This document shows positions 12,801-27,800 of a DNA stretch of 64,000 bases, piece after piece. This DNA is from Lepidostoma basale (Eukaryota; Arthropoda; Insecta; Trichoptera; Lepidostomatidae): the NCBI GenBank assembly GCA_022606425.2, contig JAHDVF020001471.1, positions 372,001 to 436,000 of the forward strand, given 5' to 3'. Each line of letters opens with the position of its first letter. Position 1 is the first letter of the stretch. The position numbers and the translations under genes were made by a program. Under the pieces are notes generated by a model. The model searched no databases, was not told where the DNA came from, and saw only the letters and a list, made by a program, of their open reading frames with translations.

Positions 12801-15800
12801 TTTTAGCTAATTTATTGATTCTCATGACATGTGATAGGTAGCCAATCTATCGCCATTTTATTGTCACGTGAATTCTACACCAGACCAATGACATTGTGAC
12901 AATCACTCTGCCATCGCCGGGAATCGAACCCGGGACCTTGAGAATGGAAGTCGGAGCTCTTACCACTCAGCCACGAAGGTCGACCTTTGATAGTACATAA
13001 ATCAATTTAAATAAATAGACAAAAAAATAAGATACACAAAGGCTTTATTATTATTAAAAGTACAAATAAAAGAAAATAAAATGGACATGATTCACTATTA
13101 TTCTGAAATTTTTCCTTAAGCAAATGAAACACACTTAAAAAAAATCAAAATAGAACAACATTAAAATACAACATTAATCGTAAATAACTTCATGGTCTCC
13201 AAAACCTTCCTCACTTTGGTCATGGTCACTTGGTTCTGACTTCCCGGGTTTCATTTGTCACTGAATTTAGACTTGTTTTCTTCAAGCACCTGTATAAACG
13301 CCCAACACTAATTTGTAAAGTCTCATGCACTGGACGAACTAAAGTCTTCACCTGAACTCATTTTTAGCAATCAATAGTCAAAATAATATACCCCTGATGG
13401 TGAACGAACTGTTAAATTGGCCATAATTCACTAATATTCTGAAAGGTTTCAAATTTTGATCTCTAATAAATAGTAGTATTGTCATTTATGGAGAAAATTG
13501 AAAAGCTACTATTCTGTTATAAACACACAACATAGAAATCTGTTTTATCTACCTGTAGAAACATTAAACTCCAAATTTATAAAATTTGGACTTGATCCAT
13601 TAATATTCTGACCCACCCATATATGTGTCATAAATTAATATTCCGATTGTTTTTTTTTTTACAATGCCATTCCTTTATTAGTTTATTTGATTCTTTCGAA
13701 ATATCTTCTTCTTTTTCTTCAAATAGATTTAATGATCTGTGATACAGATATTACGTCTTCTGTGATGATGGGGTCCAACTATTCTTCCATCTTTCAGGTG
13801 GTCTTCTAGGTATCCAGAGGGGATTTTATTAGATGAATATATATTCGAGTCTATCACTATCTTTTCTGGCTACATGGTTCTTCCGGTATCTTCTTCTGGA
13901 TCTACTCCACTGAACAACGTCCTCTATTTTGCGAGTTTTTTCTTATTTCTATTCTAATATCGGAGATTTTTTCCAGTAATGGATCTTAGAACCTTTGTCT
14001 CAGATCTTTTTATAAGCCCTTTGACTCATACAATATTGGCCTGCGTCTACAGCATACGTCATGGTAGGTTGCACTCGTGTTTTATTAATTTATTTTAATT
14101 AAGACATGCATGCGACATATGCATTCATTTCAGACCTTGCTGTCAATACGTATGTATTTGTTCTTCCAGACCACCTTTTTAGACACCCTGATATGCCAAT
14201 GGCCATTCACAATAGAGTTCTAGTTCCAATCCTTATGTATGAAAGTGAAGCATGGGACTGACAGAAGAAATATGAGAGCAGATGAGAAAGTTGTATGGCA
14301 AAATGATGTATGATAGAATTTCAAATGCTGATATTAAGAAGGAATGTAAAGCGGAAGAAAGTATTATGAACAAAATTATGAAAGGATCACTGCGTTGGTT
14401 TGGTCACATAGAATGTATGGATAAAGAAAATATACATTAACAATATAAATGGAGTACAGAGTTGACGAAGACCGAGGAAAACATGGCATAACCAAATTAA
14501 TCAAATTTTAAAGGTCGGCCTTGTCAGAAGTCGGAAGAATCGACGCTCGTGTATGACTCGCTGTATGAATGTGGAGGATGCTAGAGAGGTATGTCAGGAT
14601 AGAGTAGTGTAGCAGTTCATCTTCTCCGCATTCCCATCCGGGATAAGATGAAATGGTACGGGCATGTAAAACGGAGACCACCAGACCACACAGTAAATTG
14701 AGCTTTGTCTGTGAATCTTCCTCGTCAACCATCCAGAGGAAGACCTAAGAACACGTGGATGATTCAGTACAATAGCGTCTTGCAGAGAAATGGCTTGAGT
14801 GAGGGCGATACTCAGAACCGTGCGAGGTACAGCCTGAGATCGAGAAGAGCCCACCCCAACAGTCAATACAGACGATGAGTTGGGATAGCGCCAGGAAGAA
14901 GAAGAAGAAGAAGATAAGGCGTGTTCGTTTGTTGCTGGTGTTGATACATCAAACGCTTTATTGACTTGTTATTTTACTTCCTATAGATGTCATTTTTTTG
15001 AATGTGAAATGTTTGAATTTCGTTATTTTGTTAGTGTATGTGTTTTGATAACATGAGATCTCAGCTCTATATCAGATTGATGCTCAAGTACATGGATTGA
15101 TATCACTTTTATACATGTGTGCCCAAGTGAAATGAGTGGGCTGCATTATTAATTGTTGGAATGGTGTCTGACTGATATAACAGATGTGTAATAAGTAGTC
15201 CACAGAGATCTTTATCACTTGTCCGGTTTAACATTTCTCCTAATTATAATCATGCACTCATGACAACGAAATGTAACTATTGGGCCATAAATTATTGACA
15301 TTTTAACACTACATTTTAACAAAATTAAGAATTGAATATCTTCATTTTTTATTTGTAAAATTAATATACAGTAGAACATCACTTATCCAGATGTCAGTTA
15401 ACCGGAACGTCAATTATCCGGACAAGCCGAGATGAAGAAGCTCAACTCAATTGCTTTTATTAAAACAAATCTTGATCAAAATAATCTCATTATTTTTCCA
15501 AGATTGTAAAATATGGCCGAGCCATAGAGGGCTCCCTCCGCTTACCCGAAGATGTTATAGGCGCAGCGGCGCCTTTCGTCAACTTCACTCGTGCACTCCC
15601 TAGGCCCGTCCCCCGTCCATGCGGGACTTACGTTTAAAAAAAAAAAAATAATAATATATGTGTATTTGCAACCAAGGGAGACCCAGACCACATTTAAGCT
15701 ATGCTACTCTCCCTCGATGTCCCGCCGTACACACATAGCAATACAACAGCAAAAGAAAATACACTGTAGAGTTATGTAAACCTTTTTATGTACATGTACT

Positions 15801-18800
15801 ACATAAATACTTGTTTTTTGCAGTAAAATTTGTAATTTCATAATCAATAAGCCTAGGAAAAAAAATCTTGCTAAAAAAATTAATGCCAGTTCGGTATCCG
15901 GAACACCTCCGGTTCCAAGCAGTCCGGATAAACGACGTTCTACTGTACTGTCATTTATGTAATTCAGTTTATCAATCAATTATCTCGGACGCAAGGTTCA
16001 AAATATCAAATCATTATATAATATGTTTATAAGATTTTGTCACTAACTAACCACCACGTCGTCTCTCCGAAGGTGTAGGCAGAAAGAATGGACTGCCACA
16101 CTTTAACCGATGCTCACACTCCATCATTCTCTTACCATCCCCGCGGGAGACGCAGCATGATGGGTTGCCAACCTCATCGCCACCAATAGGCATCTGCCGC
16201 ACACACTTAGTAACTAAAATGTCAACAAAATAAATCCAAAACGAAATAAAATAACATAACACATAATATAGTTCTTTTCGATGGTGCACATGTTGTCAGC
16301 TGGACAATCCGGGCATTTGTGTTTAATTTAATTTAATTTATTATTCCACATATCCACCTTTCATTTAATTAACTGTAATTAGGCACTTAAAACAATCGAA
16401 CTCCAGCAAGTTATGTTATAAAAGAAATTATTCAAATTGTCATTGGAACATAAGCACATAAAGGCTCGAAAAAATCATGAACATTAATTTTTATACATAA
16501 TTTATTTTTATTTATAATTAATAAATTTAAACTTATTAAAATAATCATCAGGTCTGAAATGTTCTTCATGTTTATCTTATTATGTTTTTGCAGTGTTAAA
16601 ATCTATTGAATATAAAAAAAAATTGTTATGCAAAGAACGCTTCTCACCTCTTGTTACACAACTTTAGTAAACAATGGAATTGTGATAAGTTTTCCTATTA
16701 ATGGGCCATTCAAAAGATGAATCATTTTTATATACAAGGTGTTCCATAATATTTTTTTATTTTTATAAACACAATATTTCTTGAAGAAAAAAAGTACATA
16801 ACAGAAAACTCAATTACAGTGACATATTTTTTTCTTTAATATGGAAGGGGAAATTTTCATTATAGAAATTATGTTTTCTGATCTTTAATTTTTCTATAAT
16901 TATAATCTTGCAAAGGCTTATAAAAGCTTATTAAATAATTACAATTGTGAAAATTATCATAACCATCATGCCGTCTCTCCGAAAGGGTAGGCAACAAGAA
17001 TGGACTGCCACACTTTTCTTTCCTGACATATTTCTCTCGCTTCCTCAACATTCATACATCGTGTCATGCACGCGCGTCGATTTCTCCGACTCCTCACATG
17101 GCCGACATTCAATGTTTGATTTATTTGATCGTGCCATGTTTTCCTCGGTCTTCCTCTATTTCTGGTTCAGTTTACATCGTTAACATATAATTTTTTTACC
17201 ATTCGTCTTCATTCATTCTTTCCATCTGTCCAAGCCATCTTAATGATCCTTTCAATATTTTGTTCATAACACCATCATTAGCACCGCATTCACTTATTAT
17301 AATTATCATAAAAATAATAAATTGGATTTTCTTCTATATTCGCCATCAATTTGTTTTGTGGATTAGAATATCTTTTGAAAAACATTTTATTGCACTTTTC
17401 ACAAACGTTTCGGATGGTACTCATCCTTCTTCAGTGTTAAAATTTTTATATTGAAGAATGACTTAGACTTTGAGAAAATTGCATTAAAGTGTTGTGAAAA
17501 TACAATGCTTTTCAAATTGAATGAAAATTACGGCACCGTTTTTTTATTTTTTTATTAATCGCCTGAAGAGTGCTGATATATACATAATTTTTTTGGTATT
17601 TTAGTTATCATATTAATTTAAACGCACCATGTATATAATAATAATTAATTGTGTCTACTTTTTATTTCTAAAATCTCCAATTCATTGGGTTTGGGTGTTG
17701 GCCTCAATTTTACTATTGAAATAGTTTTTTTTTTTTCTTCAATAAACATTGTTCTTGTTTCAACATCATATGCGATTTTCTCAATGCCATGTCCGATGCC
17801 TGAGTGAGGCTACACTTTGGAATGTCCTCTCCTCTTGATTTGGCGGTGCTTCCTCTTTATTAGTATTCTCACCTCAACAGAATTCAATGTCAGATACATT
17901 ACATCCAATATTTTATTCTAACTTGGCTTCAGATTCAACCTCTTCAATAAGGACACACATTTTATTTCACAATAATATATTAATGGTACTTCCTAAGAGT
18001 GGGTGATTTTGCATTATACTCAGAACTATAATTTGACTTTGTTTGCTTCAAAAAGATTTTTTTTGTTATTTTTCGTATTATATACTTCTTAAAAAAAGTG
18101 TATGAAAAATGATACGAATTGTAACTAACTAACTAACCATCACGCCGTTTCTCCAGAGGGGTAGGCAGAGAGGATGGATCGCCACATTGTTCTATCCTGG
18201 CATAATTCTCGCACCTCTTCTACATTCACACATCGTGACATGCACGCTCGTCGATTGTTCCTACTTTGAACATGGCCGCCTTTCAGTAATTGATTAATTT
18301 GGTCATGCCATGTCTTCCTTGGCCTTCCTCGACTTATTTTCCCATTCACACTACTTTCATATATCTTTTTAACCATTCTTCCCTCATCCATTCGTTCCAT
18401 ATGTCCAAACCATCTTAGTGACCCTTTCTTAATTTTATTTATCACGCATTCATCCGCATTACATTCCTTTCTTACTTCACTTTCTTACTTTGTTTTTCCG
18501 TACATTCTTCTTAGTGGCCTCATTTTTACGGCATTTATCCTACTTTCATCCTTCTGCCTTCTCCATGCTTCACTTCCATACATAAGGGTCGGGACTAGAA
18601 CTCCATTTTGCACTGCCATGCCACTGCTACGAATTGTGTTTTTAAAATTCACATTTTTGTTCACATTCATCATTACGTCTCCCCGAAGCGGTAAGCAGAA
18701 AGAAAGGATTGCCACACTGTTCTTTCCTGACATATTTCTTTCACTTCCTCAACATTCATACATCGTGTCATGCACGTAAGTCAATTTCTGATTCCTAATG

Positions 18801-21800
18801 TGGCCTTGTTTTTAAATTATTAAAGTTATAATAAATAATTTAAAATCATTCTTAGCATAAGCATAAATTTTATATCTGAAATCATGATTTTATTAACATT
18901 TTTTCCTCACTGAATATTAGCTAAATTTAAATGAAGAAATTTTATTTTTGAAATAGTTCATAATTTTTTTTTTCTCAGCATGTTGTTACATTCATCTCAA
19001 TTTGGTATGTGTGTGTTTTTTATGTAGATTTTTACGTAAAAGGGCGTTGTCCATATTCAGATAATTATATGTGGCAATATTTGGCCAAAATGTTTCATGA
19101 CATCACTACACAGAGTGTTGTGAATTTTAAAGCAGTTTTACCAGATTGCAGCCTTCGCTAGGCACACTAAATAAATTATATCTTGGATGTTATGTTTTTA
19201 CGATACAGTCATAACATTACAAATATACATACATACCCCAATTGAATGTAATTTTGCTTTTTATTTCTTTACCTCTACCAGATTATTATTTATGACATTT
19301 TAAATATATTTACAAATTATATGCATACTGGTTTTTAATGTATGAAAAAGATATTCACAAAATAATATAACTAACTAAACTAACTAACCATCACGCCGTC
19401 TCCCCGAAAGGGTAGGCAGAAAGAATGGACTGTCACACTTTTACTGATGCGGCACTACATCCTTCTCTTTTCGCTCCGCGGGAGACGCGGTGTGATGGTT
19501 TGCGAACCTCATCTGTATTTTTTTAATATATTTAACCCTTAGCCGCTACAATGTTTTTCAAAATTCCACCGAGAAATGCTTATATACCATCCGTAAATAA
19601 TTTTAAAATTAATAAATTAAAGAGTTACACACTTTATTATTTGTGCATGAAAAATATTGCACGCTGATCGTATATCAGATGTGGGATATCTCTTTCTGCT
19701 TGTTCGTACAAGTGAACAAGCGAGTTGCATTAATTATCGCGTACAAGCGAGATGCACTAATTATCATGTAGAAAGTATTTTATTTCAAGAATTTATTGGT
19801 CATATTTTAAGCATAAGAAATATATCCATTATAGCAAAGATGGCAGTACATAATGGAGTTCTAGTGCCAACCCGTATGTATGAAAGTGAAGCTTGGAGCT
19901 GACAGAATAATGAAACTAGCATAAATACTGTAGAAATGAAATCACTGAGAAGAATGTGCACGGAAAACAATATAAGATAGAATACCAAACGGCAAAATAA
20001 GGAAGAAATGTAAGGCAGATGGTTTGAACATATGAAATGAATGGAAGAGAGATGAATGGTTAAAATATTGTATACAAGCAGTGTGCGTGGAAAGCGAAGC
20101 CGTGGAAAACCAAGGAAAGCAAGGCATGACCAAATTAATCAAATACTAAAAGCCGGCCACATTCGAAGTCGGAAAAATCTACGAGCGTGCATGTTACGAT
20201 GTATGAATGTATAGGAATCTAGAAAGGTATGTCAGGACAGAGTAGTATGACGGTCCATCCCCTCTGCCTACACCCCTAGTGAAACGGCATGATGATTAGT
20301 AAACAACAAGATTCAACATGATTCATCATGTCAACCTACATGTGCCATACAGCCGCAGCGACAAAGTTCTGTTGTCACGTCAGAGGTGACTTACGTCCGT
20401 TAAGGGTTAACATTCTAAGGATTGAATAAAATATTCAATTTCCTTATTATATATGTTTATTGTAGCGTTAACTCATTATTGTAAGAGTGGGCTCTGATCA
20501 TGTCTTCTGGATCTAAAATAAAGTTATCCGACGGCTTTTAATTGCATATAAAAAACTTATTTTTTATTAGATGAATCCAATTGAATGATGACAGATTTAT
20601 GGAGATGGGATATTTAATTGTTTGAGAAAACTTGTTTATGATATCACCTCTAATGATTCACCGGGTAATTACACTTATTGTGTTGTGAGTTCTTACATCA
20701 GAGTGGTTTATAAGGAGCTTCAAGGTGCTCGCCAGAGGCGGATAATTGTTACTGTATATCCCAAGACTCGAGTGAATGACCTATTTATTCCGCTTGTACC
20801 TACACAAATCCAGTGGCAATAAATACACTGCAAACAAATTGGATCGATGATACTCTGTAGAGAGACATTTTTATTGAGTAAGATTAATTAGGGGGAGGGG
20901 GTGTCCGTTAAAGCCGAAAGTCCGTTATATAAAAATAGGTTTCAAATAAATCATTTTTTTATTTATTTAAATATGTACACTGTATTAAGATAATAAGCAA
21001 TACAAAACACAAACAAAATTCTATGTATTGTCTTCAGACACTCGTCGTGAAGTGACTTGGCTGTTAGATATCGAAACACTTGCTTTCGGTAATCCTGCTT
21101 TGAAAAAGGAATCAAGTTTTGTTTGCACTTTTGAAGTTTGCTGTTTTTTTTATATACCAACTCTCTAAAATTACAAAAATGCATTTAATATAGTTGAACT
21201 TCGTTATCTGACGAATAGTCAATAAATGTTATTAAATCGTTGAGATGTGATCTTACCACCGATAACTTCATTTTTGGCAGTGTTGTTTCTTCTTCTTCGC
21301 TATCTTCCCTTCCATCCTCGGCATTATGTCTCAAATTCTAATGCTAGACGTATGACGTGATTATCACAGCAGCTAAAAATTGTTTACATGCGGCGACATT
21401 TTAATTTAAGCATGTATAATATTAACAGGACGTTTTTAATTTTTTTACATTTGACCGGATATTTTATCCGTTATATCCGAAATTCGTTAAATAGAGATCC
21501 GTTATATTGAGGTTTTACTATACTTAAATAATAATGCATTCCAAATTTGAACACAGAAATTATTTTATACATGCAATAATCATGTAGCTAATAGTACTTT
21601 CTTTTGGAAATATTATGCACATTTATCTAATCTTACACACTCAACAACAAACCATCACACCGTTTCTTGGAAGGAAAAGGCATAGAGAATGGATCACCAC
21701 ACTATTCCATCCAGTCACACCTCTCTAGCTTCCTCCATTCATACAGAGAGTCATACAAGCACGTCGATTCTTTCGATTTCTAACATGGCCGACCTTTAAA

Positions 21801-24800
21801 ATTTGATTAATTTGATCATGCCAAGTTTTCGTAGGTCTTTCTGGACTCCGTTATCCATTCACTAAACTTTCTTCATCCATGTGTCTCATATGTCCAAACC
21901 TACGTAGTGATCCTTTCATAATTTTGTTCATAATACTATCATCCACTCTACTTTCCTTCCCGATATCAGCATTTGAAATTCTATTATACATTAGTTCCAC
22001 GCATAAAATAATATATATGTTAATATACAAGTAATATTTATAAACAAACCACAAATGTTAGTAAGTTAAGATTAATTATCTTTCCAAATGAACAATGGAA
22101 TTCCACAGTGTCAAAGCATTGAATAAAATAAAAAATAATAATAAAACACTTTTAGTTTAGTAAGACAAGTTTTTACATTACATTATTTTTGTTAAAACCA
22201 ACAAAAATAAAGTGATGTGAAAACTAGTAATAATATAATTTTATGAATATTATCTTTTATTAAACAACCAAACACACCTATAAACTCTTTTGCTTTGTCA
22301 GCAATATTTACATTAAAAATAAACTGTGTAATAATGTATGGTTGTTCATCCTGGTGAAGTATAAATGTGAGGGAATCTAGAGAGGTGTGTCAGGATAGAG
22401 TAATGTCTAACTTAAGGCGTTAACCTTTAAACGCCCGTGCGCCGCGTGCAATAAAGGTAGCCCACTGCCCAAGCAAATATTCGCGCCACTTGCAACCTTC
22501 GCGTAGCTGTTATAAAAATAATTATATCTCTAAAATTAGTCGTCCTATTTAGGTAAAATAAAAAGCATTATGAAAATAAAAGATTGTTAATAATTTACAA
22601 AAGCTTTATTTGTAATTTTTCACATTTTATATAATCTTATAATTAAACATTAAAGTTAAAGAATAAAAAAATTATTTAAACATTCACAACAGCAATGTGA
22701 TTACAACCGCCCAGTTCAGAAGATGACAGTAGTGTAGATTGTGTGTTTTATTAGGCGGACCGTAATAAAACACAATGCATATCCCAAGAGTGGACCTTGT
22801 AATTCAGGTATAATAATATTACTCATGACAAAAATATTTATCGGAAACAAAAATAAAATTATGTATCCGTATCTCAAAGACATTATTTACATAAGATAAT
22901 ATTCATATTTTGAATACTATTGTCATAAATCAATCTAAACCGATAGCGAAATCATCGGTCCCTTACGGGACCACTGGACATTGAACGACACAATTCTACG
23001 GTCCCGTACGGGACCGCTGGGTGGTTAAAGGTTAACACTAGAATTTCATATTGACCAATTTTTTATATATTAAAACCCTGTTTTTTTTCCACTTTTGAGT
23101 TTATTTTTCTTGACACGTTTCGAAGGTTTTACACATTCATCATCAAGAGAACAATATTAACTCTAGATGTAATAGTTATTAATTCTTAAAGAAAATGTGT
23201 CGATGTGATAATTAATGACTATTTATCATTTCTTGAACAGTTATGTTAAACTCCATATTAAATAATTATTCAAATAAAAATATCTCTTTTATAGAATGAC
23301 ATGATTCACTCTTCTAAAGCATTATCAAATATCTATTGACATTCTCAAATCCATTTGATAATGCCTTAAAAACATGTCATTCGTATTGATTACTATATTT
23401 AATTGATTACTTTCCCTTTTTTTATTTTTAATATTAACTCGTCTATTCTATTTGATTTGTTGCAGGGATCGTCCGATTCGGCGCCCCCCGCATCGGTGCT
23501 CCAGAGGATACAGAGTCTCTCGGTCTCCGACCAGCATGTCTCCCATAACCCCGGCCCCCCGAGCCCCTCCATTGGAACGCTGCAACGCAACAAGAGCGCC
23601 CTGCACGGCTCCAGCGGCAGCATGTCCTCCCTCAGTCAGTCCAACTCCCTGCCCAGCCCGTTGGTCCTTCACCCGCATGATGCGAGCGACGGGTTCCACA
23701 AGGTGGTGAGCCACGGCAAACCCAACGTAGCCCCTAAACCCCCTGGTATAGCTGTGTCTCCAAACGGTGCCCCGCCTAGTAACGGCAGCAGCAATAACGG
23801 CAATGGAAGGCCATCTCCCCCAATGAAGAAGCTCGTTATGAATGGAAAACCAGCATCACGAGCACAGAGTATGCGAGTACCGAGGTACGTTCGAGATTTT
23901 GAGTTTCTTTTTGATAAACTTAAAAAATTTATTGTTTCTTGAACAACAATCTAAAACTTCATATTAAATAATTAATATGAATGAAAATATCTGTTTTCTA
24001 AAAGTTTTATTATATTTTATAGGAATGACACTTTGCAAATGCATTATAAAATGTCACATTTGACGTCATTCCCACTAAATATAATAAAACTTATGTTTTA
24101 ATTCGTATTAATTAAACAAATTTAAGGAACACTGGAATTCCATAATCACGATTTTTTTTACGTATATTTAACTTATTAATACAAATGAAATCCTCTGTTT
24201 TCTAGAAGTTTTATTATAATATATGGGAATGACTTGTTTCGCCTTACTAAAGTATTATCAAATGCCTTAGACAGGTGAATAATACATTAGATAATGCCCT
24301 AGACAGGCGAAACATGTCATTCCCATAAAATATAATAAAACTTATAGAAAACAAACATTTTAATTTACATTAATTATTTAAATATGGAATTTTACATCAT
24401 TGTTCAACTCACTAACCATCACGCCATCTCCCCGAAGGGGTAGGCAGAAAGAATGGACTGCCACACCTTAACTGATGCGGCACTTCATCCTTCTCTTTTT
24501 GGGAGACGCGGTGTGATTGGTTGCGAACCTCATCGCCACAAATAGTCGAGAAACAATAAATATGATTACACTGTTTATTCCAATTTTGAGTTTATTTTTC
24601 TTGACATGTTTCAAAGGTTTTACGCCATTATCGGAAGAATGATATCCAGTTTTTTTAATAACAAAAAAATAGTTTTGAGTTATTTTAATACCATTTTAAC
24701 ATGGTAAGTCTTCATTAGATGTACTGGAGTAACACAGTGGTACCTGCTAGGTTAGACTGGGAGAATCTTGAATGATCATAAACAATTATCTAGGTTATTA

Positions 24801-27800
24801 TGTCAAGTTGCATTTGCCTTTATTCGTAATGTTTACAAGAGTAATCCAATTATTTTATTTCTAATTGAACTATTTCTATCCAATTACATCAACTAACTAA
24901 CCATCATGCTGTATCCCTGAAGTGGTGTGCAGAAAGAAAAGACCATCACACTGTTCTTTCCTAAAATACTTATTTCATTCCTCAACATTCATACATCATC
25001 CATTTGCACCGATTTGTTAAACTGGTTAAATTTTATTTATATTAACAAAGTTAACAATTTATTATTTGATCAGTTCAATTATTATATTTACCATTTGACA
25101 TTTAGTTATCAGATTTATGTTATCATGTTTTTTTTTTGTTAATGTGTCAAATTTAAATTTATACCTTTTGAGGCCAGTAAAAGATGAAAGCCCTCGGTAA
25201 TCAATTATTTTTCTGATAGATCAACACTTCTGATTGGATTTTTTTTATATTCATATTTAACCCCTTTGCATATCCGTGAACTATCTCTCAATAGTTCAGT
25301 TTTTGTCATTTTATTAATGAAATCACAAGAAGAAAAGTGTTTAAAATTATAATTAATTTTTTTCTACTATTAAACAATTCAGTATTTCAAAGCTGAGTGG
25401 GGAAGTAGCGAACAACTATGACTGCAACTCCGAAGGTCCCGGATTCGATTCCCGGCGATGACAGTGTGTTTGTCACACTGTCTTTGGTCTGGTGTAGAAT
25501 TCACGTGACAATAAAATGATGGTAGATTAGTATCACATGTCATGAGAATCAGTATAATAGCTATATCCTTTACATCGATTTGGCTCGTGCTATAATGGAC
25601 TTGGACTTGGATCTTCTGGCTTACAGAGGTTCAGCTGATGAAAAGAGCTATTCAACAAAATAATAATAATAATAAGAAGAAGAAAGAAAAGTCCTTACAG
25701 AAGTGATTGAGTGAAACCTGATGTGGCACAAGAAGAATAATAAGAAGAAATTAATAAAAGCACATTTATATTTTTACATCTTTGTTATAACCAAATCTTT
25801 ATTGATTAAATGTCCATTCCCCAGATCTCCCTTGGTGGTCATGCCGTGCCCCCCGAGCCTGTCTTCGGGGGCCAATGAATTTGGTCCACTGGGGGCCAGG
25901 CCCAGCGCTTTCCACCAATCGCAGGACTCCATCGACAGAAAGATTAACCCCATTCTCGGGAAGAACTTCGCACCTCAACCACCTCTAGGTAACTTTTTTT
26001 TTCATTATTTACCAGATTAAAAGTTTTATATATTCATAAATAAATTATTTATATATTTGATTATTTTCTGCCTTTATATTTTGGGCCCTATCTTCATAAT
26101 CTCTTCTTCTTGTTCTTTACCATCGTGGGTCAGCCCTCCTAACATGATTTCTCCAGGACGATCTTCAATCTGCTCTCTAAGTCCACATTTCTTGAGACTG
26201 GCCTCGATAGATGATTTCCATGTTGCCAAAGGCTGTCCTCTACCCTGATATTTAAATCGTTAAAGTATTAAATAAATAAAATTACATTTTCTCTGTTGTT
26301 TCTTGTGTTGAAATACTATCACATTGAGGTTAAATGCCGTTTCCTGGTGTTCAATATATTTTTATCACCATGCTTCCGGTTAGATAGCAGATTTTATGTC
26401 ATATAAGCATAATATAATATTTGCATCCGTAAAAGTGTATTTTATTCTTCGTGTCCGCTTTTCAGTGGTTAGAGAACACTAAAATGCTATTTCAAATGTA
26501 AAACTTGATTCATGTCCACAAACCGCACACTTTATACATGCGGAATCAGGTCAGGTCTCTTACGGCGCAGGTATTTCAGAAATATTAAGATCATTTTATT
26601 TATATAATAAACATGAAACAACTGAAGTTTGATACACTAATAAAGATTTATAAAAAAGCACTCTTAGTAAAAAATGTAAATATATCAATTCCCAAACCAT
26701 TTAAGTGTAAAACTAACTAACTAACCATCATGCCGTCTCCCCGAAGGGGTAGGCAGAAAGAATGGACTTTCACCCTTTTCTTTCCTGATATTATATTTCT
26801 CTCGTTTCCTCAACATTCATACATTGTGTCATGCTCGCGCGTCGATTTCTCTGACTCGTCACGTGGCCGACATTCAATATTTGATTTATTTGATAGTGCC
26901 ACGTTTTCCTCGATCTTCCTCTATTTCTAGTTCCATTTACATTGTTAACATATTTTTTTACCATTCGTCTTCATTCATTCTTTCCATCTGTCCAAGCCAT
27001 CTTAACGATCCTTTCAATATTTTGTTCATAACACCATCATTAGCACCACATTCACTTCTTATATTTTCATTCTACACTATCATATACAGAGTATCACACA
27101 TTTGTCTAAGAGATCTCATTTCTACTGCATTTATTCTACTTTCATCCTTCTTTTACCAGTTCCATGCTTCATGAATGAACAAGAATACTATTAATAATAC
27201 GCGAGAGTTATTTCAGGATAGAACAATGGCGATCCATCTTACCGCTCTGGGGAAACGGCGTGATGAATTTTAATTTTTTTTTAGAATTATTTATTTAATG
27301 TTTTGTTGTTTCATTTCGTTATTCTTGTACAATAATGATGAGTATGTTTCCAGCGCATCGGCCCTCAGTGCGGGCGCCCCTCCGGCCCCCGACCCACGGG
27401 CCGCCCCCGCCTCCTGCGCGGCCCGCTAACTTGCCGCCTCCGCCTCCACCCCCGCACCGCCACCCTGCTCCGCCCCTCACCACACAACCCCATCACACCA
27501 GATCCAACGTGAGTATTATTATTATTATTTTGCTGAATCACTCTTTACATCATTACAGTGCGAGCCAAATCAATGTGAAGGGTAATAGCTATCGTATTGA
27601 TTCTCGTGACATGTAATAGGTAGCTTATCTATCGCCATTTTATTGTCACGTGAATTATGTACCAGACCAAAGACAGTGTGACGATCAAACTGCCATCTCC
27701 GGGAATCGAACCCGGGACCTTAGAGGTGGCAATCAAAGCGCTTGTCCTTTACATCGAGTATATCCTAAACACATTGCCTGCGGGTGGATTTGCACGCGTT

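Noticed and set aside
12905..12980. tRNA gene on the minus strand
   Set aside because: The A- and B-box words are good, but no full cloverleaf can be drawn and the same head plus a 100-bp body recurs at four other sites; it is a SINE.
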